Assembly (NCBI RefSeq): GCF_900114925.1
Contig: NZ_FOUR01000006.1
Span: 186,001-250,000 of the forward strand
Source of the DNA: Marinobacter pelagius
GTDB lineage: Bacteria; Pseudomonadota; Gammaproteobacteria; Pseudomonadales; Oleiphilaceae
DNA length: 64,000 nucleotides
Direction: 5' to 3'
The position numbers and the translations under genes were made by a program. Position 1 is the stretch's first letter; each line of letters starts with the position of its first letter. Of this stretch, positions 29,790-38,337 are shown in pieces. The notes beneath the pieces were generated by a model. The model ran no database searches, was not told the DNA's origin, and saw only the letters and a list, made by a program, of their open reading frames with translations.

Positions 29790-30665
29790 ATGCCAAACCC
29801 ATTGATTTACCACCACACACCGCCACCACTGGTGCCAATGTTTGCAAAAGCGCTGCTTCCGAAAAAGACCGGCGCCGGGGATGCTCCTGAAATTCCGGCA
29901 CTTGAGGCACATCTTCTGGGTGCCTCCACAGTGACTCGCCAACTGCGGGACTACAAGAAAATCTGCGGGTTTGGTCAGCACACCCACGCCCCGATCACCT
30001 GGCCGCACATCCTGGCATTTCCGCTGCACCTCAAGCTGCTCACCGAGCCGGACTTTCCCCTGCCCCTGCTCGGCCTGGTGCATCTGCGCAATACCATTAC
30101 ACAACACCGCCCCATTGGCGAGGGGGAATCACTGGACCTCACCGTACGCCTGGGAAACCAGCAACGCACGGATCGCGGCATCGAATTCGACCTGATCACC
30201 GAGGCCCGCTCTGCCGGCGCCCTGGCCTGGGAAGAGACCAGCACCAACCTGTTCCGTCAGGCCCGGTCGAACGACAAGCCGGCGGGCAAAACCGAGCGCC
30301 CGGAACTGGAGCGCTATCCGAACACCCTGAGCATCCAGGCGCCGGAGTCCATTGGCCGGCAATATGGCTCGGTTTCCGGGGACCGTAACCCGATCCACAT
30401 GCACGCCCTGAGCGCAAAGGCATTCGGCTTTCCCAGGGCCATCGCCCATGGCATGTGGAGCAAAGCCCGGGCATTGGCATTGCTGGAGCAGCAGGAAGGT
30501 TGGAAGAGCGGCGCACTGAGGATCAGCTGCCAGTTCAAGAAGCCCCTGTTCCTGCCGGGGACGGCGCAACTGAACTGGCAAACGGGAGACAAGGGCTGGG
30601 ATTACCAGCTACTGAACAGCAAGGGCGATGCGCCCCACCTGAGCGGGCGCATTGACTGGCTCTAG
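29790..30665 (+). CDS. MaoC-type hotdog dehydratase domain protein
   Basis: A 291-residue protein with two hotdog halves. The C-terminal half carries SGDRNPIHMHALSAKAFGFP followed by AIAHGMWSKA, the hydratase-2/MaoC active-site motif with catalytic Asp and His. It would hydrate or dehydrate an acyl-CoA or acyl-ACP. Similar proteins in Pseudomonas and Marinobacter act in fatty acid or polyketide-like lipid metabolism. An SD (AAGGAG) lies 7 bases upstream. Its TAG stop overlaps, in the shared CTAG, the stop of the convergent kinase gene. Confidence 0.85.
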   Translation: MPNPLIYHHTPPPLVPMFAKALLPKKTGAGDAPEIPALEAHLLGASTVTRQLRDYKKICGFGQHTHAPITWPHILAFPLHLKLLTEPDFPLPLLGLVHLRNTITQHRPIGEGESLDLTVRLGNQQRTDRGIEFDLITEARSAGALAWEETSTNLFRQARSNDKPAGKTERPELERYPNTLSIQAPESIGRQYGSVSGDRNPIHMHALSAKAFGFPRAIAHGMWSKARALALLEQQEGWKSGALRISCQFKKPLFLPGTAQLNWQTGDKGWDYQLLNSKGDAPHLSGRIDWL

Positions 30666-32257
30666 CTTTCGCTTTTGCTTTCGGCGGCGCTATCGGACGC
30701 CTTGCAGGGCTCGCCCTCGGCACCGGCAACCGGCAAAGTGAAGAAGAACCGGGCGCCGCCGTCCTCGGGGCGCTCGAAGCCGATTTCGCCACCCTGGGCC
30801 TGGATCAGCGAGCGACAGGTCGCCAGCCCGATTCCCATACCCTCATCCTTGGTGGTGTAGAACGGATGGAACAGCTTCTCTTCGGCCTCTTCCGGCAGGC
30901 CGACACCATGGTCCCGAACCTCGACCCGCACGCAACTGTTTCCGGCCAGGCGCGCACTGACTTCCACCGGTACCGATGAATCAGCCGATCGCGTCGCTTC
31001 AAGGGCGTTGCGGATCAGGTTGAGAGCTACCTGCTGAACCTGGATCGGGTCAGCCACAACCTCAGGCAGGTCCTCATCAAAGGTGACTTCGATACCGCCT
31101 TCATTGTTGCGCATGTCCACTTCCGCAAACTGACGAGTATCTTCCAGCAAGGCAGGCACCGAAAGCACTTCCTTGCCGGTCGCCGGCTTCTTCATGAAAC
31201 GACGGATCCGGCGAATGATCTCGCTGGCCCGGTGGGACTGGGCCTCGATCTTGTCGAGGGTCTCCTGCAGCAGGGACAGATCCGGGGATTCCTTGCCCAT
31301 CATGCGTTTGGCGACCCGGGCATAATTGGTGATCGCGGTCAGCGGCTGATTCACCTCGTGGGCAAAACCGGCGGCCATCTCACCCATGGTGGTCAGGCGC
31401 GAGGTATGGGCCAGCTGATCACGCTGTTCCTGGACCAGTTCCCGGGCCTCCTGCAGCTCCCGCTCGCTCTCCAGTTCCGCAGTGATATCCCGGAAAACCA
31501 CCACAGCCCCGTGAAGCTCGTCGTTATCCAGCTTGGGCGTGGCGCGGTACTCGGCCGGAAAGCCGGAACCGTCCATGCGCAACATGCGAATATCCCGCTG
31601 GCCCTCGGCCTGGCCCTGGCGGCAGGTCATCTGAACCGGCAGCCCGTCCGGGTTGTCCGAAGCAGTGGCAAAATGGGTGTCAAAAAAGTTGCGGCCGATC
31701 AGCTCGTCAACCGGAACGCCGGCGATCTCGCCCGCAGCAGGGTTCGCGAACTCGATGATGCCGTTCTCGTCGAGCCCGTAGATACCCTCGCTGATGGAAT
31801 TGAGGATGCGGGCCTGGTCACCCTGCAGCTCCCGGTTTCGGGCCTGCAATTCCCGCTCGAGCCGGATGACGCGGGCATGGGTCTTGACCCGGGCAATGAC
31901 TTCCTGGGACTGGAAAGGTTTGGAGATGTAATCGGCCCCGCCGAGATTGAAACCCTTGACCTTGGCCTGCAAGTCATCGAGTGCGGACAGGAAAACCACG
32001 GCACAATCAGCCGTCTGGGGATCGGCCTTGAGGCGCTGGCACACCTCGTAACCGTCCATTTCGGGCATCATGATGTCCAGCAGAATCACTTCCGGCTGAT
32101 GCCGGTGGGCAAGGTCCAGCGCTTTTTCGCCTTCGTTGGCAATGAGCAGCCGGTAGCCTTTGTCTTTCAGGGTTTCGTAGAGGACTTTCAGGTTCTGCGG
32201 GTTGTCATCAACCAGCAGAACCGTCACCTCGGAGTTCTCGCAGACAGCTTCAGTCAT
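30662..32257 (-). CDS. Soluble hybrid histidine kinase: receiver, PAS, HisKA, HATPase
   Basis: A 531-residue cytoplasmic kinase with no transmembrane helix. Residues 10-125 are a receiver with phosphoacceptor Asp61 in LLDIMMPEMDG. Residues about 145-265 are a PAS domain, then a coiled linker, a HisKA domain with His300 in GFAHEVNQPLTA, and an HATPase with NLIRNALEA, DHGVGLP and GMGIGLA. It follows a FixJ-like regulator gene by 51 bases and is probably its partner. A receiver at the N-terminus suggests it receives phosphate or allosteric input from another regulator. The signal is unknown. Confidence 0.93.
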   Translation of the reverse strand: MTEAVCENSEVTVLLVDDNPQNLKVLYETLKDKGYRLLIANEGEKALDLAHRHQPEVILLDIMMPEMDGYEVCQRLKADPQTADCAVVFLSALDDLQAKVKGFNLGGADYISKPFQSQEVIARVKTHARVIRLERELQARNRELQGDQARILNSISEGIYGLDENGIIEFANPAAGEIAGVPVDELIGRNFFDTHFATASDNPDGLPVQMTCRQGQAEGQRDIRMLRMDGSGFPAEYRATPKLDNDELHGAVVVFRDITAELESERELQEARELVQEQRDQLAHTSRLTTMGEMAAGFAHEVNQPLTAITNYARVAKRMMGKESPDLSLLQETLDKIEAQSHRASEIIRRIRRFMKKPATGKEVLSVPALLEDTRQFAEVDMRNNEGGIEVTFDEDLPEVVADPIQVQQVALNLIRNALEATRSADSSVPVEVSARLAGNSCVRVEVRDHGVGLPEEAEEKLFHPFYTTKDEGMGIGLATCRSLIQAQGGEIGFERPEDGGARFFFTLPVAGAEGEPCKASDSAAESKSES

Positions 32258-32308
32258 ACAAACGTGGCCGGTTAGAAACGTCCGGCTATGATGCCGGTGC
32301 CACCCTGG

Positions 32309-32929
32309 TTAGTCGATAAGGTCCTTTACGGACAAGACCATACGAACCAGATGGGCCAGGGAGTGGGTGCCCATTTTGTGCATGACCCGGGAACGGTGAA
32401 TCTCCACAGTGCGCTGACTGATCTCCAGCTCGATGGCGATCACCTTGTTCGCCTGACCGGCAATCATCCGGTCCATGATCTCGTGCTCCCGGGGCGTCAG
32501 GCTCTTGATACGGCGGATGATCTCCTGCTTTTCGTCCAGGGTCTTGCGCTGCTCGAGATCCTGCTCCAGGGCGGCCTCGATCTTCTCCAGCAGGGCTTCC
32601 TCGCGGTAGGGCTTCTGGATGAAGTCCACAGCCCCCTCTTTCATGGCGTCCACCGCCATGGGAACATCCCCGTGACCGGTGACAAAAATGATCGGCAGGA
32701 TCGAGTGTTTCTCGTTGAGCTTCTTCTGCAGCTCCATGCCATCCATTCCGGGCATCCGGATATCCAGCACAATACAGCCTGCCATCTTGTCGGAATAATC
32801 CTTGAGAAAGGCATTGGCGCTTTCATAGGTTTTCACCGGCTTGCCGTCGGATTTCAACAGTAGCTCGAGCGAATCCCGCACCGCCTCGTCATCCTCTACT
32901 ACGTATACCGTCTGCTGGATATCAGTCAT
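32309..32929 (-). CDS. FixJ/NarL-type response regulator
   Basis: A 206-residue two-domain regulator: a receiver with Asp56 in VLDIRMPGMDG and Lys in FIQKPYREE, and a C-terminal LuxR-type HTH with SLTPREHEIMDRMIAGQANKV and ISQRTVEIHRSRVMHKM. It belongs to the FixJ group and should bind DNA once phosphorylated by the kinase encoded immediately downstream. The order regulator-then-kinase on one strand, 51 bases apart, implies an operon. Targets are not visible from the sequence. Confidence 0.93.
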   Translation of the reverse strand: MTDIQQTVYVVEDDEAVRDSLELLLKSDGKPVKTYESANAFLKDYSDKMAGCIVLDIRMPGMDGMELQKKLNEKHSILPIIFVTGHGDVPMAVDAMKEGAVDFIQKPYREEALLEKIEAALEQDLEQRKTLDEKQEIIRRIKSLTPREHEIMDRMIAGQANKVIAIELEISQRTVEIHRSRVMHKMGTHSLAHLVRMVLSVKDLID

Positions 32930-32968
32930 GGGTGTATTCTCTCCTGTCCGTTTTCTTGTCGTTTCCGG

Positions 32969-35377
32969 TCAGTGAATTGACGGATCCTTATGTTCTTCTT
33001 TGGCGTGTTCCTGGCGCTCGTGTTCACGCATTTTCTCAAGCCGTTGCTGGATAATGCCAAAAACACTCTGCTTCGGGTACCGGCCCTTCTTGTCGGCCTT
33101 GCCCGCCGGGCGGCCCAGCAGCAACGCGATGGCCTCCTCCACGTGGGATACGGCGTAGACCGCAAATTTGTCTTCCCGGACGGCCTGGACCACTTCGCTG
33201 TCGAGCATCAGGTTCTGGACGTTGGTGGTAGGCACGACCACGCCCTGGGTCCCCGTGAGCCCGCCTTTGAGCTGGCAGGTGGCAAAGAAACCTTCGACCT
33301 TCTCGTTCACGCCACCGATAGGCTGCACCTCACCGAACTGGTTGACCGAGCCGGTAATAGCCAGGTCCTGGCGCACGGGCACTCCGGAAAGCGATGATAC
33401 CAGCGCGCACAGTTCCGCCAGGGACGCGCTGTCACCCTCCACCTCACCATAGTTCTGTTCAAAGGTGAGACTGGCCGAAAGGTGCATCGGATCCTCCACG
33501 GCAAACAGGGAGGACAGCCAGGAGGTGAGAATCATCACACCCTTGGAATGGAGGTTGCCACCGAGCTTTACGTCACGCTCGATATCCATGACCCCGCCAT
33601 CTCCATAGTAGCAGGTCGCTGTCACCCTGTTGGAAAGGCCAAACTCGAAGCCACCGGTAGACAGTACGGACAACGCGTTGACCTGGCCCACGCAGGTGCC
33701 CGTGGTGGTGACCAGGGTGGAGCCATCGCGGATCGAATCGTAGAACTGGTCCCGGATACGGCTGCTGCGGTACCGGGCACTTTCCAGGGCCCGCTCCACG
33801 TGAACCTCGGTGATCAGCCGTGCCTTGGCCTGGCGCGCCCAGAAATCCGACTCGCGCAGGAGGTTGGCGATGTCGGCTGCGTGCAGGGACAGGCGGTTCT
33901 GGTGCTCTGCCATACGGGCGCTGTGCTCGATGATCCGGGCCACCGCCTTGTTGGAGCAGTGCAGCAGCTTTTTCTCCACCACCAGGCTGGCAATGAACTT
34001 GGCGTATAGCAACTGGCTGTCGTCGGTGCGGTACATCTCGTTCTCGAAGTCCGCCGTCACCCGGAACAGTTCGGCGAACTCGGAATCGTATTCCTGCAAC
34101 AGCAACCAGGTTTCCCGATCGCCGAACAGCACAATCTTCACGTCCAGCGGCACGGCCTCGGGCTCGATGGAAATGGTCCCGGACAGTGTCATTTCGCGCT
34201 CGAGGGAGTTGATCTGCAGGGAACGTGAACGCAGTGCCCGCTTCAGACCGTCCCAGACAAAGGGCTGCTCGAGGACCTTGATGGCGTCCATCAGCAGGTA
34301 GCCCCCGTTGGCCCGGTGCAGGCTACCCGGCCGGATCAGGGAGAAGTCGGTAAACACGGTGCCCTTGTAGGTGACATTCTCCACGTAGCCGAACAGGTTG
34401 TGATAGGTCGGGTTGTCCTCGACCACCACCGGTACCTCGTTGGTTTTCTGGTGCACCAGCAGGTTGACCAGGTAACGGCGGGGCATCTTCTTGTCCAGGG
34501 AGGCATAGGCAATGGCCGCCTGCTCGTCGTTGTCCTCAAGGAAGATGTCCAGATTTTCCACCAGATCGGCACGCACCGCTTCCAGGTACCCGACCACATC
34601 GGACAGATCCTTGTACTTCTCGATCAGCTCATCAATCTGGTGGCCGGAAATACCCTCCAGGGTCTCCTGGTTCAGCGCCTGCTGCTTCTCGGCGTACTCC
34701 TGCTCCCAGTCGGCAATCTTGCGCAGGGCCTGGCGCAGTCTCTTCTCGAGCTTGTTGATCGAATCCTCGAACTTGTCCCGTTGCTCCTGGGTCAGCGCCT
34801 GGAAGGTCTCGGCGGTGTGGGGCTCCTCACCGTTCATCGCCACCAGACGATAGCCCCCGGGTGTCGAGACCGTCAGGCGTACCTTCTTGCGCTTGGCCTG
34901 GGTGGCCACTTTCTCGAGTTCTTCTTCCTGCTTTTGCGCGTACTCATTCTTGAGCTGTTCGGAGCGTTCCAGGAAGCTGTCACTGTCAAAGGTCTGGGGA
35001 ATGACCTTGACCAGACGGGACATCAGTTTTTCCATGTCCTGCTTGAGCTGGGTACCCTTGCCACCTGGCAACTGCAACAGTTTTGGCACCCGCGGCTCTT
35101 CGAAATTGGCGACATAGCACCAGTCATGGCTCTGCTGCTCGGTATCCACATGATGCTCCAAGTAGCGGAGCATCATGGTGCGCTTACCCAGACCATTACG
35201 CCCGACCGCATAGACGTTGTAGCCGCCATGGGGCATTGCCAGCGCGAACCGGACGGCTTCCTGGGCCCGGTTCTGGCCGACAATCTCCGCCAGGGGCTCC
35301 AGCTGCCGGGTGGTTTTGAATGGCAGGTCTTTCAGTACGCAGGACTTGTACAGCTGATGCAGAGGCAATGACTTCAA
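32969..35377 (-). CDS. Lon-like ATP-dependent protease (LonB/YcbZ type)
   Basis: An 802-residue AAA+/Lon-family peptidase. Near the N-terminus AVGRNGLGKRTMMLRYL is a degenerate Walker A, and a long coiled-coil insert follows (about 120-280). The C-terminal protease domain has the Lon dyad: Ser650 in EGDSASLAE and Lys693 in GVNEKVEGF, 43 residues apart as in classical Lon. It resembles the YcbZ/LonB group of gammaproteobacteria rather than Lon itself (784, N-terminal LAN domain). The start is TTG at 35375-35377 with AGGAA upstream. Its substrates are unknown. Confidence 0.9.
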   Translation of the reverse strand: MKSLPLHQLYKSCVLKDLPFKTTRQLEPLAEIVGQNRAQEAVRFALAMPHGGYNVYAVGRNGLGKRTMMLRYLEHHVDTEQQSHDWCYVANFEEPRVPKLLQLPGGKGTQLKQDMEKLMSRLVKVIPQTFDSDSFLERSEQLKNEYAQKQEEELEKVATQAKRKKVRLTVSTPGGYRLVAMNGEEPHTAETFQALTQEQRDKFEDSINKLEKRLRQALRKIADWEQEYAEKQQALNQETLEGISGHQIDELIEKYKDLSDVVGYLEAVRADLVENLDIFLEDNDEQAAIAYASLDKKMPRRYLVNLLVHQKTNEVPVVVEDNPTYHNLFGYVENVTYKGTVFTDFSLIRPGSLHRANGGYLLMDAIKVLEQPFVWDGLKRALRSRSLQINSLEREMTLSGTISIEPEAVPLDVKIVLFGDRETWLLLQEYDSEFAELFRVTADFENEMYRTDDSQLLYAKFIASLVVEKKLLHCSNKAVARIIEHSARMAEHQNRLSLHAADIANLLRESDFWARQAKARLITEVHVERALESARYRSSRIRDQFYDSIRDGSTLVTTTGTCVGQVNALSVLSTGGFEFGLSNRVTATCYYGDGGVMDIERDVKLGGNLHSKGVMILTSWLSSLFAVEDPMHLSASLTFEQNYGEVEGDSASLAELCALVSSLSGVPVRQDLAITGSVNQFGEVQPIGGVNEKVEGFFATCQLKGGLTGTQGVVVPTTNVQNLMLDSEVVQAVREDKFAVYAVSHVEEAIALLLGRPAGKADKKGRYPKQSVFGIIQQRLEKMREHERQEHAKEEHKDPSIH

Positions 35378-35628
35378 TGTGTGTTCCTGTAACAGTCAGA
35401 ATGCGTTGATGATTTATCATCTGGTCTTTGGCCGCCCATTGTAGATTCTGCAGGCCGCCATGTCGCGTTTCGGCCAAAGTTTTAGCGGCCACGGCTCCGA
35501 CGGCTTTTGTTAACCAGCGCACAAAACCACATCTGGTCATTTTTCAGCCGCCGATCCCGGCACTAAACTTCTTCACCCGGCCATGGTTCAGGCCGACACA
35601 GGACAAGAATCGCAATGGATGCCCAGTT

Positions 35629-36006
35629 ATGACGAATGATTCCGCCGATCGCAGAATCAAGGACCGCTATCCGGCTTCGTGCCTGAAGGTGCGTATGCAG
35701 GAGCGGGGCTTCTTTGGCCGAAGCAGGAATGTCATCACCGTCAGCTGTCTTGATCTCAACCGCTACGGCATGGCGGTGCTTTGCCCTCGCCCGATGGCTC
35801 CCGGGGCCCGACTGTTTCTCGACCTGCAGGGCAAATACATCAGCGAGTCACGGGTCGGCGCGCGGGTGGTGGATTGCCAGCCGTTCCAGACCGGTTACCG
35901 GGTCAGCGTGCAGTTCAGTTATTGCCTCAACAAGAAAGGCTACTCCCGGGCCATGGACAACGCCCTGTCCCGCATCGAGGGCTTCTACAACAGTCTCGCC
36001 GGCTAG
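35629..36006 (+). CDS. PilZ-like domain protein
   Basis: A 125-residue protein with a PilZ-like core. The arginine patch is DRRIKDRYPA (RxxxR), but the second c-di-GMP motif, normally D/N-x-S-x-x-G, reads DLNRYG, with Asn in place of Ser. The barrel continues with RLFLDLQGK and VGARVVDCQPFQTGYRVSVQF. ATG at 35629 (after GGATGCCCAGTT) is preferred over a longer frame starting in the upstream intergenic region. It may bind c-di-GMP weakly or act as a partner domain. It is convergent with the flavodoxin-like gene. Confidence 0.75.
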   Translation: MTNDSADRRIKDRYPASCLKVRMQERGFFGRSRNVITVSCLDLNRYGMAVLCPRPMAPGARLFLDLQGKYISESRVGARVVDCQPFQTGYRVSVQFSYCLNKKGYSRAMDNALSRIEGFYNSLAG

Positions 36007-36019
36007 CCAGACAAGCGCC

Positions 36020-36481
36020 CTAGATCAGCCCCGCATCCAGACTGGCAGCCACATACATGCCCAGCTCCCGGCACTGCTCCTCGAATTCATCCCGGTATTC
36101 CCCGCGACAGATCAGCGGATCCTGCACCAGTTTCCAGCGAAGGCCGGTAGTGATGCTCTCGATGGCGCGATTGGTACCGGTACCATCGTGACCGGCGCGG
36201 ATGTAATAGGCAAAAGGCAAGCCCTGGGTTTTCTCGAGACAGGGATAGTAACTGCGGTCAAAAAAGTCTTTCAGCGCACCACTCATGTAGCCCAGGTTTT
36301 CGGTGGTACCCAGGATGATGGCGTCACAGGCAAGGATGTCATCGGGACCGGCCTCCAGCGGTGGTTTGACCACCACCTCGACGGCCTCGATGTCTTCGTG
36401 GCGGGCGCCGTTCTCGACAGCGTCCCGCAGACGGAGGGTATTCGGGGAAGGCGCGTGGGCAACAATGAGCAGTCGCTTCAT
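36020..36481 (-). CDS. Flavodoxin-like NAD(P)H-dependent reductase domain protein
   Basis: A 153-residue protein of the flavodoxin-like/FMN reductase fold: MKRLLIVAHAPSPNTLRL at the phosphate-binding loop, IILGTTENLGYMSGALKDFFD, and a Y-I-R-A-G-H-D-G loop. ATG at 36479-36481 follows a strong GGGGGAGGA; an upstream GTG-type extension is not needed. It begins 26 bases after the recA stop, so recA readthrough could express it. The physiological substrate is unknown. In many relatives this position after recA is occupied by recX. Confidence 0.82.
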   Translation of the reverse strand: MKRLLIVAHAPSPNTLRLRDAVENGARHEDIEAVEVVVKPPLEAGPDDILACDAIILGTTENLGYMSGALKDFFDRSYYPCLEKTQGLPFAYYIRAGHDGTGTNRAIESITTGLRWKLVQDPLICRGEYRDEFEEQCRELGMYVAASLDAGLI

Positions 36482-36507
36482 GGCATCCTCCCCCGACAAA
36501 CGGAACC

Positions 36508-37554
36508 TTAGAGCAATTCTCCGTTGGCTTCCGCCGGCGCTTCAGCGGCCGCTTCTTTCTTTTCCGGCTTGGGCATCAGCTTGTCCCGGACCTTGGCCTC
36601 GATCTCGTTGGCGATATCCATGTTCTCTTCCAGGAACTTGCAGGCATTCGCCTTGCCCTGGCCAATCTTGTCGCCGTTGTAGGAGTACCAGGCACCGGAC
36701 TTGTCCACGAAGCCTTCCTTGACGCCCATATCCAGCACTTCGGCCATGTGGTAGATACCCTTGCCGTACATGATCTGGAACTCCGCCTGCTTGAACGGCG
36801 GCGATACCTTGTTCTTCACGACCTTGACGCGGGTCTCGTTACCGACCACCTCGTCGCCCTCTTTCACGGAACCGATGCGGCGGATGTCCAGACGCACCGA
36901 GGAATAGAATTTCAGGGCGTTACCACCGGTGGTGGTTTCCGGGGAACCGAACATGACGCCGATCTTCATACGGATCTGGTTGATGAAGATCATCAGGCAG
37001 TTGGCGTGCTTGACGTTACCGGTCAGCTTGCGCAGTGCCTGGGACATCAGTCGCGCCTGCAGGCCAACATGACTGTCACCCATCTCACCTTCGATTTCCG
37101 CTTTCGGCGTCAGGGCGGCTACGGAGTCAACAATGATGACGTCAACGGCGTTGGAGCGAACCAGCATGTCCGCGATTTCCAGGGCCTGTTCCCCGGTGTC
37201 CGGCTGGGACACCAGCAGGTCGTCGACGTTGACACCCAGCTTTTCGGCATAGACCGGGTCCAGGGCATGCTCGGCATCCACAAACGCACAGGTTTTGCCG
37301 GCCTTCTGGGCTTCAGCAATCACCTGCAGGGTGAGCGTGGTTTTACCGGAACTCTCCGGGCCGTAGATCTCGCAGATTCGACCATAAGGAAGACCACCAA
37401 TACCCAGAGCCACGTCCAGCCCCAGGGAGCCGGTGGACACCGCAGGAATGGCTTCGCGGGGCTGATCCCCCATCTTCATGACGGCGCCCTTGCCGAACTG
37501 GCGTTCAATCTGGCTCAGTGCTGCGCTAAGTGCTTTCTTGCGGTTGTCTTCCAT
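36508..37554 (-). CDS. recA: Recombinase RecA
   Basis: A 348-residue RecA, the strand-exchange protein and LexA co-protease of the SOS response. Walker A is GPESSGKTT, the L2-type segment [18 protein letters not shown] is present, and the C-terminal acidic/lysine tail is [17 protein letters not shown]. Length is typical. A LexA box lies about 98 bases upstream of the ATG (37652-37667). No recX follows; a flavodoxin-like gene does. Confidence 0.99.
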   Translation of the reverse strand: MEDNRKKALSAALSQIERQFGKGAVMKMGDQPREAIPAVSTGSLGLDVALGIGGLPYGRICEIYGPESSGKTTLTLQVIAEAQKAGKTCAFVDAEHALDPVYAEKLGVNVDDLLVSQPDTGEQALEIADMLVRSNAVDVIIVDSVAALTPKAEIEGEMGDSHVGLQARLMSQALRKLTGNVKHANCLMIFINQIRMKIGVMFGSPETTTGGNALKFYSSVRLDIRRIGSVKEGDEVVGNETRVKVVKNKVSPPFKQAEFQIMYGKGIYHMAEVLDMGVKEGFVDKSGAWYSYNGDKIGQGKANACKFLEENMDIANEIEAKVRDKLMPKPEKKEAAAEAPAEANGELL

Positions 37555-37651
37555 CGGTACAAAACCCCTTGTCGACTGGGCTGCCAGGTCTTTCCAAGGT
37601 ATTGGCAGCGGAATCCGGAAGGGAAACCACTGTGCTCATCCAGCAGATTCC

Positions 37652-37667
37652 CTGTATATTTGAACAG
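37652..37667 (-). promoter_or_regulatory. LexA (SOS) box upstream of recA
   Basis: CTGTATATTTGAACAG matches the LexA consensus CTGT-N8-ACAG exactly (minus strand CTGTTCAAATATACAG). It is in the 176-base gap between recA and pncC, about 98 bases before the recA start, as expected for an SOS operator over the recA promoter. Confidence 0.92.
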
Positions 37668-37730
37668 TATTAAAACACAAGCGAACGGGGAGACCAACCC
37701 CTCATCCCGTGAACCTGATCAAGAAAATTG

Positions 37731-38231
37731 TCACGCGCCCTCAAGGAAGCCGGTAACTACCTGCAATGCAAACAAAACCGACTGTCGGCGCACCTCATCC
37801 CGGTCACCGTCGAAGTGTTTGACCACGGCCTCGGTCTGGTCCAGACCGCTGCCCCAGGCAAACCAGACCGTTCCCACCGGCTTGTCGGGACTGCCGCCAC
37901 CGGGGCCTGCCACGCCGCTGATCGCCACGGCCACATCCACCCCGGCAGCCTGAACCGCGCCGGCCACCATCTGGCGGACAACCGGCTCACTGACGGCGCC
38001 ATGCTGCTCCAGGGAATCCGCCGACACTCCGAGCAGGGCCTGTTTGGCACTGTTGCTGTAGGTCACCAGGCCGGCCATCACATAGGCGGAGGAACCTGCG
38101 CGATCGGTGAGCACCTTGGCCACCCAGCCGCCGGTACAGCTCTCTGCCGTGGCAATGGTACGCCCCTGCTCCTGCAGCAGTTTACCCAGGCGAACCCCGG
38201 CCTGCTCCAGCTCCTGATCAGTCGTCGCCAT
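37731..38231 (-). CDS. pncC: CinA-family nicotinamide-nucleotide amidohydrolase (PncC)
   Basis: A 166-residue CinA C-terminal-type amidase that converts NMN to nicotinate mononucleotide and ammonia, salvaging the NAD by-product of DNA ligase. Catalytic Ser is in TAESCTGGWVAK, and ISGVAGPGGGSPDKPVGTV is the family signature. ATG at 38229-38231 with AAGGAG is preferred over a longer frame (13 extra residues). It lies directly upstream of recA on the same strand but the LexA box and 176 bases separate them. Confidence 0.95.
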   Translation of the reverse strand: MATTDQELEQAGVRLGKLLQEQGRTIATAESCTGGWVAKVLTDRAGSSAYVMAGLVTYSNSAKQALLGVSADSLEQHGAVSEPVVRQMVAGAVQAAGVDVAVAISGVAGPGGGSPDKPVGTVWFAWGSGLDQTEAVVKHFDGDRDEVRRQSVLFALQVVTGFLEGA

Positions 38232-38337
38232 GATCCGCTCCTTCCTGTAATGGGGATACAAACCCTTCATTTCATCGCCGCCGTTATTTTCTTACAATTC
38301 ACGGCTTCATCCAAAAGCAAGGCAACCGGACCCATCC

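Noticed and set aside
35408..35421. GATGAT-TT-ATCATC palindrome upstream of the Lon-like gene
   Set aside because: Only 6-bp arms; could be an operator or part of a -10 region, but nothing else supports it.
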